DNA from: Tubiluchus corallicola
Lineage: Eukaryota > Priapulida > Priapulimorpha > Priapulimorphida > Tubiluchidae
Length of the DNA: 64,000 nucleotides
Direction of reading: 5' to 3'
NCBI GenBank assembly: GCA_030141605.1
Contig: JAQGDQ010000072.1
Span: forward strand, 62,001-126,000
Part shown: in pieces, positions 21,503 to 31,356 of the stretch
Layout of the letters: every line of letters begins with the position of its first letter
Position numbering within the stretch: the stretch's first letter is position 1
Translations under genes and position numbers: made by a program
The notes under the pieces: generated by a model
Database searches by the model: none
Seen by the model: the letters and a program-made list of their open reading frames with translations, nothing else
What the model was told of the DNA's origin: nothing

Positions 21503-23229
21503 ATTTAATCTAGTTTCAAAAAACTCTTATATATTTTTATTTCTATTGAAATTTCTTGAAAGCGCAATTATTTCTATTGGATCATGTTGACCGTTCATTG
21601 GTATATTCATTATATTGCTGTTATTTTTAGTATTCAAATTGTAATCTTGTTATTTTTGCTTCATTTTAAATTTCTTTTAATAGTACATTCGCTGACGAAA
21701 GACACAGAGATTGACGATACGTCCATTATCAGCGAACATTTTGCTTTAAAACTTATGACCAATTCCAATTGTTGCAGTGATCCTTTTTTATTGTAATTTC
21801 TTTGTTTACCTTTGCACATTTGGTGTGGATATTTTAAATATTATAATTGTATAATATTTTTATCGATGAATTGTAATTAGGAGATCGCTTTTAGAAAAAT
21901 AGAATATAATACAAGTGAAATCATGAACTATTCCTAGACAGTAAGTTTTCGCAAACGTGGGAAATACACAAAGATAATTCTAATTATAAAATCCCGACCT
22001 TTCATGGTAGTACTGGTATGATTAGAGGCGACGTGTAAACAATATGGCATATCATTTAGGGGGATTGCGCTTGACAAATCCCATGAGTTTTTCGGTCAGA
22101 GCGTGAGCATACACCATTTAAAGCTAAAACAAATAGACTAAACCATAATGGGACTACATTACCTGAATGATTAACCAGATCACAGATGCCAAGTCTGACT
22201 GTTTCTTTCCGGAAACTAAAACAGTGATTGTGTTTGAATTAACGAAATCTTTTGTTATTCCAGATAATATGTAGAGGGCTTGAGAAATGTAAGTGCTGAG
22301 ATGCGCAGCTCTGGTTACAGATTTGCAAAATCATGAATTTTTTGTAAAATTTATACCGTCTGAAGTTGGTAATCAAGGGCATATTTCTAAAGCAGCGAAA
22401 AGATCTTTTAAAAAAGCGCAAGTTTGCCGGAAAAAGTCCACAGTACATAATAAAATATCAAAATTACTGATATTCTCTTCATACACTGTTTTCTATTTCA
22501 AGTTTTCGCTTATTGCGCCAACCCCGCATTGATTAATTATTATAATTTCTAGTCGTTAATATTTGCTTTATATATACGGTAGCAATTTCTTGATATAATA
22601 AGAAATAAGTAATATGTAATAAGTAATTAAATTACTGCAATGTAGGCTTCATTTTATCCCATAATGTAACAAAAGCATTAATTTACGCCATTAATTGTCA
22701 CTTTTAATTGTCTTCTCCTTGAAGGTGTAAATATTGTAAATCCCTAAGTACAAGTCAAAGTACAACAACAAGTACAAGGTAAAAATGGTATAGGAAAAAA
22801 TGTCATAAATGGTAAAGTAGGTAAAAATGCCACAGGAAAAAGTAGCACGGTAAAAATGGCACAAATGGAAAAGCATGTAAAAATGTAAAAATCTTACATT
22901 ATATTATCATATCATTACATTACGTCTTTTACATTAATAGTGTTCTAGTTTTCTGTATTTAAGCTATGTAAGACAGGTCTACCTTGAACATTTAGACCGG
23001 TGGGCTAGCCAGGCTAATTGTTCCGCTGTGTTTTAGTATAGTGGTATTTTAGTATTGATAATAATTATGTTATTTGATTCTGTGATTGTACCTGCTAGTA
23101 TAGTTATTATAATATAATTCTTCGAAACTTGTTAATGATTGAGTTGTTTGATTCTTTGATTGTAAAAGCTAACAGGCTTAATAATTGTGTGCAAACTTTA
23201 ATTCGGTGCTTGCTCTCCCCCTATTTCCT
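21503..23229. other. No gene recognised; degenerate array
   Basis: AT-rich DNA with the GGTAAAAATGGCAC array at 22740-22880. No exon or element ends seen. Confidence 0.5.
22740..22880. repeat. Degenerate GGTAAAAATGGCAC array
   Basis: GGTAAAAATGGTATAGG, AAAAATGTCATAAATGG, GGTAAAAATGCCACAGG and GGTAAAAATGGCACAAATGG follow one another. This is the reverse-oriented counterpart of the array at 14240-14325. Confidence 0.65.
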
Positions 23230-23285
23230 TGCCCCCAGAAAGCTTCTGATAAGTCACAGAAGATATCAGCTAGTATATTTTTGTT
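23230..23285 (-). pseudogene. Short minus-strand RT motif next to plus-strand LINE
   Basis: The minus strand reads ILADIFCDLSEAF, which matches the RT motif DLSKAF found at 33115 in the LINE at 30.9-34.7 kb. It directly abuts the start of the plus-strand LINE, as expected of 5' inversion during twin-primed insertion. Only about 14 residues support it. Confidence 0.4.
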
Positions 23286-23608
23286 TTCAATGAATGATAT
23301 GTGTAACGTATCAAAATTGTTAAAGTTTATATTATTTGCTGATAACACTACAATATATTCTTCTGGTAAATGGTTCGCAATAAACAAATTATCGTTAAAT
23401 TTAACCAAAACAAAATTTGTGATATTTAGCAACAGGAAAAGTAATGAAACGGTTTTTAATATTAATATCAATGGAATGGGTATCAAAAGAGTATATGTTA
23501 CTAAATTTCTTGGAGTACAAGTTGACCACAAGCTGACATGGAAAGAACGTATAAAAATTGTTAAATCGAAATTGTCTAAAAGCATAGCAATACTTTGTAA
23601 AGTTAAAC

Positions 23609-23612
23609 ATAT
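23609..23612. repeat. Target duplication, left copy (ATAT)
   Basis: Pairs with ACAT at 25719-25722, allowing one substitution. Confidence 0.6.
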
Positions 23613-23944
23613 TGTTACGAAGGCAGATTTTGACCAACCCCCTAATGTTAGTAATGGGTATGGTTGAGAAGTGCAGTAATGCAAATGTACCTGTATAAAA
23701 CAGAATGCACGCCGTAATTTGACGATTCCAACCTGGCCTTTCTGTAAAGGTGAATGCTGTAGGTTTGCTGATTTTTATACCAAAGTCTGTTCACATGTCA
23801 TGGAGCTACTGGTTGTGCATTAAAGTTTATTTTACATTCGTATGCTTTTCACTTTTCTCGTCTGCTGTAGTACTTCATAACTTGTATGCCGCTTTATACA
23901 TTCTGAGGAGACGGATCGGCGCAAAGGAACCCGGATCCGTTACA
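23613..23944 (+). repeat. 5' LTR
   Basis: 332 bp with TG...CA ends, closely matching 25410-25718. It carries an AAGTTTATTTT stretch around 23825 but no certain polyadenylation signal. Confidence 0.85.
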
Positions 23945-24035
23945 CTGGTGACATAAGTGGGATCCGAAATTGCCGCATGGAAAGGAACCCGGATCCATTA
24001 CACTGGTGCACATAAGTGGGATCCGAAATTGCCGC
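23920..24035 (+). repeat. Tandem duplication of LTR end plus primer site
   Basis: GGAACCCGGATCC-TTACACTGGTG-ACATAAGTGGGATCC occurs twice, about 62 bp apart. It includes the last bases of the LTR and the primer site. The second copy differs by a G-to-A change and an inserted C. Confidence 0.85.
23945..23965 (+). other. Primer binding site
   Basis: TGGTGACATAAGTGGGATC directly after the LTR end. TGGTG-starting sites are used by several Gypsy-type elements. Confidence 0.7.
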
Positions 24036-24769
24036 CTGGAATGGATCGACATTATTGGGTTTGGTGAGTGCTGCATTTCGTTTTAGAGGCAGACATCTTA
24101 TCTGTACTACTCGGCGTGTTTTTGTGTTTTTTGTAGACAGTTTCGTATTTTTACCTTTTTTATGTAGAAGGCAATTGAACGGCCTTTGTGCGACAGGCAG
24201 CATCGGCCTTAGCTTAAACAGTTCTAAGTTTTTATCGAGTTCCCAATGAGGCGATGATAGCGTATTTGGGAATAGGCGACGTTGTGACTTTGAATGTATA
24301 GCGAGTCACCGTAGTTTAGTGTTCCGTAATGGCTAGGATGCCCGAGCACTGTTTTTAAATGGTAGTTTAGTGTTCCGTAATGACTAGAGATGCCAGAACA
24401 CGCTTTTCAACATAGGGCTCTGTTGTGTTCAGTTAGCTAAGATTATGCAGTTGTGAACACTTGATGCTCGTCTTGTTAACTGCACGTCACTGGTCAGAGT
24501 TGAACCGGTTTTCAGTAGCTTTTGTCAAAGCCAGAATGTTGAAGCAATTTAAAAGTTTAATCAAGTTTTTCTCTACTTTGCTGTTGTTGCTGTACAGACC
24601 TTGTCTGTAAATTTGTTTCGTCTTTATTCCTCTTTATGTGCCGAGTCTGTTGCAGTAAGCTTGTCAGTATGCCTATCTCGCCCACTCAGGGAAGCCAAGT
24701 TCGAAACTTCGATTGCTACACGAGTCTATTATGCAGTACCGTCAAAGAAATGGTTTATGGCTAGGAGTA

Positions 24770-24870
24770 CAATACCGTTGTTGTAGCGGATGATTGGATG
24801 TACCCTACACCTTCGCAAGTATCGCAACTACTTTATTTCACCTGGCAGATAGATGGTTCGAATCCCTACC
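24770..24870 (+). other. B-box-like promoter motif inside the LTR element
   Basis: GATGGTTCGAATCCCTA contains the exact B-box core GGTTCGAATCC. A weak A-box-like TAGCGGATGATTGG lies about 65 bp earlier. This may be a tRNA-derived stretch. No cloverleaf was seen. Confidence 0.3.
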
Positions 24871-25393
24871 GACGCCCCAGGAGAACTTCTATAGACTGTT
24901 CAATGTATCACATCATAGATGTCTCAGTGCCTCGGAAGTAACTAGTAGAATGCTTTTTCGTTTCAAGGCCTGTTTTGCCGATGGCGTGATGTGCACAGAC
25001 TGGTTTCTGTTTAAAGACTGACTGTACTGTTTTTTGGGACAGTCTCGATAGATGGCGCTACACTGCACTCACAAGAAGTGGATCATTGATCTGTTTCCAC
25101 TGGAAAAAGGATTTATAATCAACTCACCGTTTTCAGTTTTATGCTGTTACAAACCTGGATAGATTTGCTAATGCCGGGATTTCACCTATTTGTACTAGTG
25201 CTGTTTACAATTTTGATTATTTTTGTTATAGTAATGGTTACAAACTGACATCTCACATTTTATCAGGTACCATTCTGCATTTTTCAATTTGTTAAACTGA
25301 TTTGCTCAGCTTTGAATGAATTTTGTTGGGTTCAACTAGAGTAAAATTTAATTGCATTTGCATTTGCTGTAACTCATTTTTGGACAAATTGAT

Positions 25394-25409
25394 ATTGAGG
25401 AGGGGGTAG
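25394..25409 (+). other. Polypurine tract
   Basis: ATTGAGGAGGGGGTAG directly before the 3' LTR start TGTTACA. Confidence 0.8.
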
Positions 25410-25718
25410 TGTTACAAGGCAGATTTTGACCAGCCCCCTAATCTTAGTAATGGGTATGGTTGAGAAGTCCAGTAATGCAAATGTACCTGTATAAAACAGA
25501 ATGCACGTCGTAATTTGACGATTCCAACCTGGCCTTTCTGTCTCTAAAGGTGCATGCTGTAGGTTTGCTGATTTTTATACCAAAGGCCGTTCACATGTCA
25601 TGGAGCTACTGGTTGTGCATTAAAGTTTATTTTGTATTCTTTTTACTTTTCTCGTCTGCTGTAGTACTTCATAACTTGCATGCCACTCTATACATCTTGA
25701 GACGGATCCCCGATCCCC
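25410..25718 (+). repeat. 3' LTR, end-truncated
   Basis: Matches the 5' LTR but lacks about 20 bp at its end, stopping in GATCCCCGATCCCC where the 5' LTR continues to CGTTACA. Confidence 0.8.
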
Positions 25719-26205
25719 ACATTTTAAAGCAAGAATCATTGTATACTCTTTATTCTTCATTAGTTGTGCCATATCTGTATTATTGTTCTGAAATGTGGGG
25801 CAATACGTTCATTACAAATGTAAAACTAGTATACATATTACATAAGAAAGCTATAAGAATTGCTAGCAAAGTTGGTTATTACGACCATACTAGTCCTTTG
25901 TTTTGTAAATTGAAAGCTCTAAAGCTAATAGATTTGATAAATCTCAAAACTGCATTGGTAATGTACAAAGCTGAAGTACCAGAAAATGTGTAAAAATTGT
26001 TTACAAAAGTGAATCATACGAACGTTGTACCACACCAGAACGATAACTTTAAAATACCCCTAGTAAGAACAAGAAAGAAATCGATGTGTGTATCAGTTTT
26101 TGTTATTAAGCTATGGAATGACCTAGATAAAGAAATGAAAGAAAGTAAAACTATTAGTATGTTTAAAATAAGTTACGAGCGCATTAGTGAACAATTTTAA
26201 AAAGT

Positions 26206-26588
26206 ACTTGATAACATTTTAGTATAATATGAAATTTTAGATGTAGTTTTATTATATGGTGTAACTTGCGATTTTAGATATAAAACAATTTTAGAAGTAA
26301 AATCTAATTTAACATGTATTATTTCGTGTAACCTATGTGTAATATGTAATGTGTAATATAATGTATACTCTATAATCATAGATAATAAGATCAAGAAAAT
26401 TAGATTTGGATTGAATAATGACAACTAAAAGTGGAAGGAAAATACAAGTAGAAAATACAATATAGAAAATATTGGTAAAAGTGAAAGTCGATAATTATTC
26501 GGATTAATTGGTTCGCTTGTTACCAATAGTGGTGTAACAATCGAATGCTTAAGCTTACTCGGCACTATTCCAGTGATCACTGAAGAAT
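26206..26588. other. No gene recognised
   Basis: AT-rich DNA, probably the 3' untranslated region of the plus-strand LINE followed by unassigned sequence up to the minus-strand LINE. Confidence 0.4.
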
Positions 26589-28060
26589 TTATTGTGTGTT
26601 AAAGGAAAAGCTGTAAAAGGTAAAGGAAAAGGTAAAGTTAGCAGTTGATAATTCATTTAAAAGCGACTCTTTTATTGTGGAATTGTATATAACTTGATTT
26701 CGGCAGATGTTACTAGCAAATGTTTTTAAATGATCTATCATAAGAAAAACAGGTAAGTGATCAGTAACGTCATTTGAAAACATCCTGCTTTACACGAATC
26801 TTGAATTACATTGGTAAAAATGTTATCCGTTAGGGTTGCAGAACAACTTGTTATCTTAGTAGGTCGAGTTATTGTTGGAATTAAAACTTAGTAAATAAGG
26901 TGTCTAAAAATCATTTGTATCTTTGTGTTCTGCAAAGTTTAAAAGATTTATATTTGTGCCACCTAAAATGAAAATTTGTTTGTTTGTAACATTTGGTTTG
27001 GTAATTGTTGTGGAGATCTCTTGTATCCTCGTATTCTGAGATAAGCTTTCTCGCTTTCACTTTTCCAGATTATCACATTTACTGTAAACATTTCGCGTTC
27101 CTTCATACTTTTGTGTTGTAGAATTCTCTTATAATAAACTAGTTTAATTTGACGACGTGTTTTCTGGTTTTTTCTACGAGCCTTCCGAGAGAAACAAAAC
27201 ACAACATTAATGGTAGGCCTATTGAAGAGCATATCTAGGAATGGAATAGGACTTTTACCTGGTGGTCTACATACGGAACCAATCAATAACTATATTTTTC
27301 CCGTTCGACACAGTAATCTCGATAAAAAGCATTTAAATATTTTCACTAGTTACATTTGAAGCTAGTCTTTACGAACTGTATACACAATGTCGTTTCTTAA
27401 TTGGAGATCCAACCCTACTGCCAGATTTATGCTTCCAAGTAAGATCAAGAAAATTATACCCAGGTAAGTGAAATTTCAGGGTCCATTCATCAGTTAACCA
27501 TGTTTCAATCAGTGCTGTTACAGAAAATTTTTCTTCGATTAGGTTAAGAAATGCTGCTAGGTATTCGTAATAGCTTTTAAACTTCTAACATTCTATTGAA
27601 AAAGAGAGAGTGGAATTGATCTTCTCTATAGTATTTACTATCCGTTAAAATAATATTGTGCGCAAAAATCAATTGTCTGGATGAATACTATTTGTAGCCT
27701 CTGAATCATATCCAAAAGAATGAAGAATTAATTCGAGTGAGTATTTTTCATTAAAAATAAAGCTGAAATTAGTACATTGGACTTGATGTAAAAATTCACT
27801 GTCAATTGAAATATTGTTGAAAGGAAATATGGACTGCAGACACGGTGGACACAGCCAGCCATCATTATTTGAAGTTATATTATGATAGTGATCAATTGTA
27901 AGTCCTGTACATTTTAAATATGCGACAGTATACAGACAACGGTCGAGAGCAGACGTATTTTTGTTCGCTCTGCGTTTATGTAAAACGCGAAAGTATAGCG
28001 GAGTTGTGTATGCAGCTTTCATGCCTATTATGATGATTAATGTACGGAATTTAGTATGTT
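26589..28060 (-). pseudogene. CR1-like LINE 5' part: PHD-type ORF1 end and endonuclease
   Basis: On the minus strand, 28022-27669 encodes the second half of a PHD-type finger (LKCTGLTIDHY, GWLCPPCLQSIFPFNN). This is close to the PHD finger of the LINE at 30.9 kb. The endonuclease follows: ALIETWLTDEWTLKFHLPGY near 27520-27450, GSVCRPPG near 27260, GGTNINLLNFAEH near 26940 where GDFN is expected, and DVTDHLPVFLMID at 26770-26730. About 200 bp of unrelated sequence (27010-27215) sits between the CRPPG and GDFN boxes. The first zinc ligands, several frames and the catalytic GDFN are lost. RT is absent. Confidence 0.7.
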
Positions 28061-28103
28061 GATTTACTGAAGGAATATTTTCTTGATTTTATCGTGTTTA
28101 GTT

Positions 28104-28815
28104 ATGTCTCACGGTAATATTGAAGGCTCACTTAAAGACCGACTTAGAAGTTCCACTGGTACACCAATAACTTTAGAAATGATTATGGCGAAGCTAGATG
28201 ACGTGTCAGGCTATGACAACTATGGCGACTAAAGAGGACCTGGAAAAGATCACTTTGAGAGTAAATAACTTAGAAGATCGTCTAATAAAATGCCAGAGTT
28301 CAAATGAAAACATGGCGCAGGTAAGAGCTGAATTATTGGAAAAAACTAACACGTTGAATACAACGTTGATACAGCTTGAACGCCGTAGTAGACAGTTTAA
28401 CTTTAGAATACATGGCTTGCCTGAAAGTAGCGGTGAAAACACCATGCAATTAGTCTTGAATTTTCTTGAGAAGGACTTAAAAATTGAGAATCCGGAATCA
28501 GTAATTGAAATAGCTCACAGGCTGAAGTCGAGAACAAGTCCTAGGCCAATAGTCGTCAGGTGCTACAGTCGGATTACGAAATCGAATATTATTCGTAAGT
28601 CTAAATCTAAGACTAATCTTCTAAACAAAGTGTATCTAGTTGACGACTTAACAAAATTTGACTACTTTGAAAAAAAAAAGCTAAGACCAGTTATGCAAGA
28701 AGCTTATAAAGCGGTTAAGAAAGTTTGGTTTAGTGGAGCTTCGGGGAAGCTGTACATTAACGGCAAAATATACAATAGAAGTAACGAGGATGGCAACGAC
28801 AACGGTGATCTTTAA
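28104..28815 (+). pseudogene. L1-type ORF1 protein (coiled coil, RRM, C-terminal domain), one frameshift
   Basis: Related proteins trimerise and chaperone LINE RNA. An ATG at 28104 opens MSHGNIEGSLKDRL and runs to 28233. The frame then shifts, and the main frame from 28198 gives 205 residues. In that numbering a coiled coil spans about residues 13-62 and RRSRQFNFRIHGLPES starts the RRM at about 63. AHRLKSRTSPRPIVVRCYSR follows, and the C-terminal domain ends near KLYINGKIYN (about 185-195). That layout is the L1 ORF1p type. There is no matching ORF2 downstream: 28816-30946 has none and the next LINE has a different ORF1. It starts only about 45 bp from the minus-strand PHD fragment, head to head. 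Confidence 0.75.
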
Positions 28816-30946
28816 CTAGCCAGCAGTACGATGAATGAAGAAAAGAGGAAACCAGGAGGTCTCTGATAGCAATGGTGTTTCAGCTATCCACCAATGATAT
28901 GTGTACGGATGAAAAAGCTAACTTGGATGTCAATGGCAACAGTGAAATCATCAACCAGCCAGTGATAATACGCCCTGAGGTAAAATGATTTTGACTGTAC
29001 TTAAACTTTGAACTTTGATTTAAACTTTGAAGTATTTTGTAAATTGTGATTACACGCACATTAAAATTAACCTCAACCTGATATGTTTTATCATTAACAT
29101 TGTGCCAGTTAACATTGTACCATTATCTATTTTTTTCCTTTTATTTTGTTTAAGTTAACTATAATTACTGGATGGTATCAAAAGTTCTTCATTTACCAAT
29201 TACGTGCAATATTGAGCAGTTTGCTCATAAAAATGTCATATTCTCTGGTTTAAGAGTTATTCTCTTTTCTAACTGTTTACTGTATATTGGGGTTAATAAT
29301 TGTTCACTTTTATCATCGAGGTTTAAACAGTAAGTATTTAAGTAAAAAAAAGAAAATGCTTATTTAATTTTGGATACAAATTTTAGTTCCTTGAGCTTAT
29401 TTTGGTCATGTCATCCTATAATCTATCTTGCTTAAAACTTCTCCCTCATATAAAAGAAATGCTAACTAGATATTATTACTGATGCAGTCATGTAATTTTT
29501 AAAATTTTTTTTAGTTTACAAATGATTAGTCAGGCCTAACAGTACGCAAGGTCACTTTTACCTTCATGGGTTTAGAGTAATGCGTTTATGTTTAAACCAA
29601 GTGAAGTAATTTAATTTCAGTAAATAGTAGATATTTAAGATTTAGTTGAAGAAATTATACGGGCTTAAATGCTGATAAGTAATAAGTGCTATTTCTCGTA
29701 CTTGGCTGCAGATATTAGGGATTTTTAGGTGAATTTTGTGACGTAGTGATATCAGTATGTCAAATTTTTGATACAAAATTGATGTGTTATGTTTAAACGG
29801 TAGGCCTGATTGGCCTGATTAGTTACCGCACTTATATACACGGTTCTTACTACATTTTACAATTGGTTGTATTCGGATGGTATATCAATATTTTTAATAC
29901 AGCCCGAAGTATAAACGTTAACAAGCATGAGTTGGTCTGACTCTTTGTAAATGTGTCCTTGACCAGGCGACTAGACATAGCTAAAACTTGAAGCCATTTT
30001 GCTCAGACGTTGTATTTCCAACGATAGTGCTAATAATACCGCCGGATTTACTCCTCTTATTAAATATTACCACATTTAGCAACTGCATAGGTAAAAATAT
30101 GAAGAGTATTTGCAATTTCGCGGGAATAGCAAGGACGCTTTTGTCTATAAAGATGAAGACGTTTTTTCTTTCTCTGTGAATTTGCAAAATTTCGTTTTTG
30201 CAGTGAATTTACTGTTCTTTTTATTCTACACAATATTGGGGACACTTGGCTTAACGTCATGAGTAAACATACGAATATATCGCAGATAATACCGCTTAAT
30301 TTACTCCTTTATTGTCAAAAAAAGACTGATTACTGCGACTCTATTGTATGAATTGTAACCTATGTTAAAGTAAGATTCATACACATGAATCACAAAATAA
30401 CAAAGTGTTGATTATGTTTGCGTTATTATTGTCATAAGTAAATTGTTATAACAATTCTATAAACACTAATATTATGACTGTGAGACTTCTAAGAACATTA
30501 GTTGCACATTCGGTCTTGTATTCACATTTATTTTATTTTTGTTCTTCGTTTCGTCTAATACCGTAGTTCTGGTGCATAATGTGTACGCTTCACACACGCA
30601 CACACGTGCGTGCGGAAGAACTCGATGATATGAATGTGCGATTAAAATTTTGCACGCTATTCATAGCTACGAGTATGTGCACTCATGTTGGGCAGTCGTG
30701 CAGTGTGCACGATGGATTACTGGGCTTTGGCTTATATTTTATTAAAATTCAACAATGGAATCTGTTTGTTACTAGCTACTGCGAAATTTGTCAACAAGTT
30801 AAATATCTAATTTTGTCCATCATATCGGTATGGCCTGTATGCGACTCTGCAATCTTTCGCTTTTTCATCTCGTCCTTGTCGCAAAGCTCTTCGGTCTTTT
30901 TTACTTTTTTGTCTTTTACTTTTTCTTTTCTTCTCTGTTTTTCTCA
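28816..30946. other. No gene recognised
   Basis: AT-rich DNA between two LINE parts. GAGGTAAAATG at 28978 resembles a splice donor but has no partner I can identify. The last 350 bp contain CACACG repeats and a pyrimidine-rich run that is probably the 5' untranslated part of the next LINE. Confidence 0.4.
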
Positions 30947-31342
30947 ATGGTTCAGCATCCATGTTCACATTGTTCTAGACAGGTAAAGTGTAATCAGCGC
31001 GGTATTTACTGTGACTGTTGTCAGTCGTGGCTTCACCTAAAATGCTGCCCTTTAACACTTACTGATTATGAAAATCTGCCGAATGATCCTCAGCTTTGGT
31101 TTTGTCATATGTGTTTAGGTGACATATTTCCTTTTAACAATATTATTGACGACGAAGATTTTTGTTTAAATACTCGATATATTAGTGCTGGTGCTATAAT
31201 GAATAATAATTCTCTTAATTTGGATTTAATAGATGATGCAGAATCATTACTTAATGATAACATAAATTTACATAATGCTGACCCCGATATTAATTTTTTA
31301 ACAATACAAACGCCCTTCCCCATAGTAAATATTATGACATAG
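30947..31342 (+). CDS. LINE ORF1 with C4HC3 PHD finger
   Basis: 131 codons from ATG at 30947 to the stop at 31342, uninterrupted. A canonical PHD arrangement is visible: Cys6, Cys9, Cys22, Cys25, His30, Cys33, Cys53, Cys56, with Trp28 and Trp51. GDIFPFNNI and an acidic, Asn-rich tail without other domains follow. PHD-type ORF1 is known in CR1-group LINEs, where it is thought to bind nucleic acid or chromatin. The start is chosen because the zinc ligands begin five residues later and a pyrimidine-rich leader precedes it. ORF2 begins 14 bp after the stop. Confidence 0.7.
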   Translation: MVQHPCSHCSRQVKCNQRGIYCDCCQSWLHLKCCPLTLTDYENLPNDPQLWFCHMCLGDIFPFNNIIDDEDFCLNTRYISAGAIMNNNSLNLDLIDDAESLLNDNINLHNADPDINFLTIQTPFPIVNIMT

Positions 31343-31356
31343 GTCAATTTAATAGC

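Larger units (their letters stand above)
23613..25718 (+). mobile_element. Non-autonomous Gypsy-type LTR element inside the LINE
   Basis: The 5' LTR starts TGTTACGAAGG and ends CGTTACA. It is followed at once by CTGGTGACATAAGTGGGATC, a primer site of the TGGTGNCA type. A purine tract and a second LTR close the element. The internal 1.46 kb has no gag or pol frame, so it depends on a partner. It sits in a LINE with a 4-bp target duplication. Confidence 0.85.
23277..26200 (+). pseudogene. LINE reverse transcriptase, split and inactive
   Basis: Before the LTR insert: NDMCNVSKLLKFILFADN, where the catalytic FADD is changed to FADN. Then WFAINKLSLNLTKTKFVIF and VTKFLGVQVDHKLTWKERI, ending CKVKHI. 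A stretch between the catalytic box and WFAINK is deleted. After the insert: HILKQESLYTLYSSLVVP, CSEMWGNTF, KKAIRIASKVGYYDHTSPLF and, after a stop at 25991, RKKSMCVSVFVIKLWNDLD near the C-terminus. Removing the LTR element plus one copy of its target duplication restores K-H-I-L-K-Q in one frame. The changed catalytic Asp and the stop show the LINE was probably dead itself. Confidence 0.85.
23230..26205 (+). mobile_element. L2/CR1-type LINE interrupted by an LTR element
   Basis: The RT part lies at 23277-23612 and the C-terminal part resumes at 25723, so the LINE was already in place when the 2.1-kb LTR element landed in it. The LINE is 5' truncated, possibly with a tiny inverted 5' segment at 23230-23285. 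Its 3' end lies in AT-rich sequence shortly after 26205. Confidence 0.85.

Noticed and set aside
24770-24870. tRNA gene
   Set aside because: The B box core is exact, but the A box is poor, the spacing is long and no cloverleaf forms.
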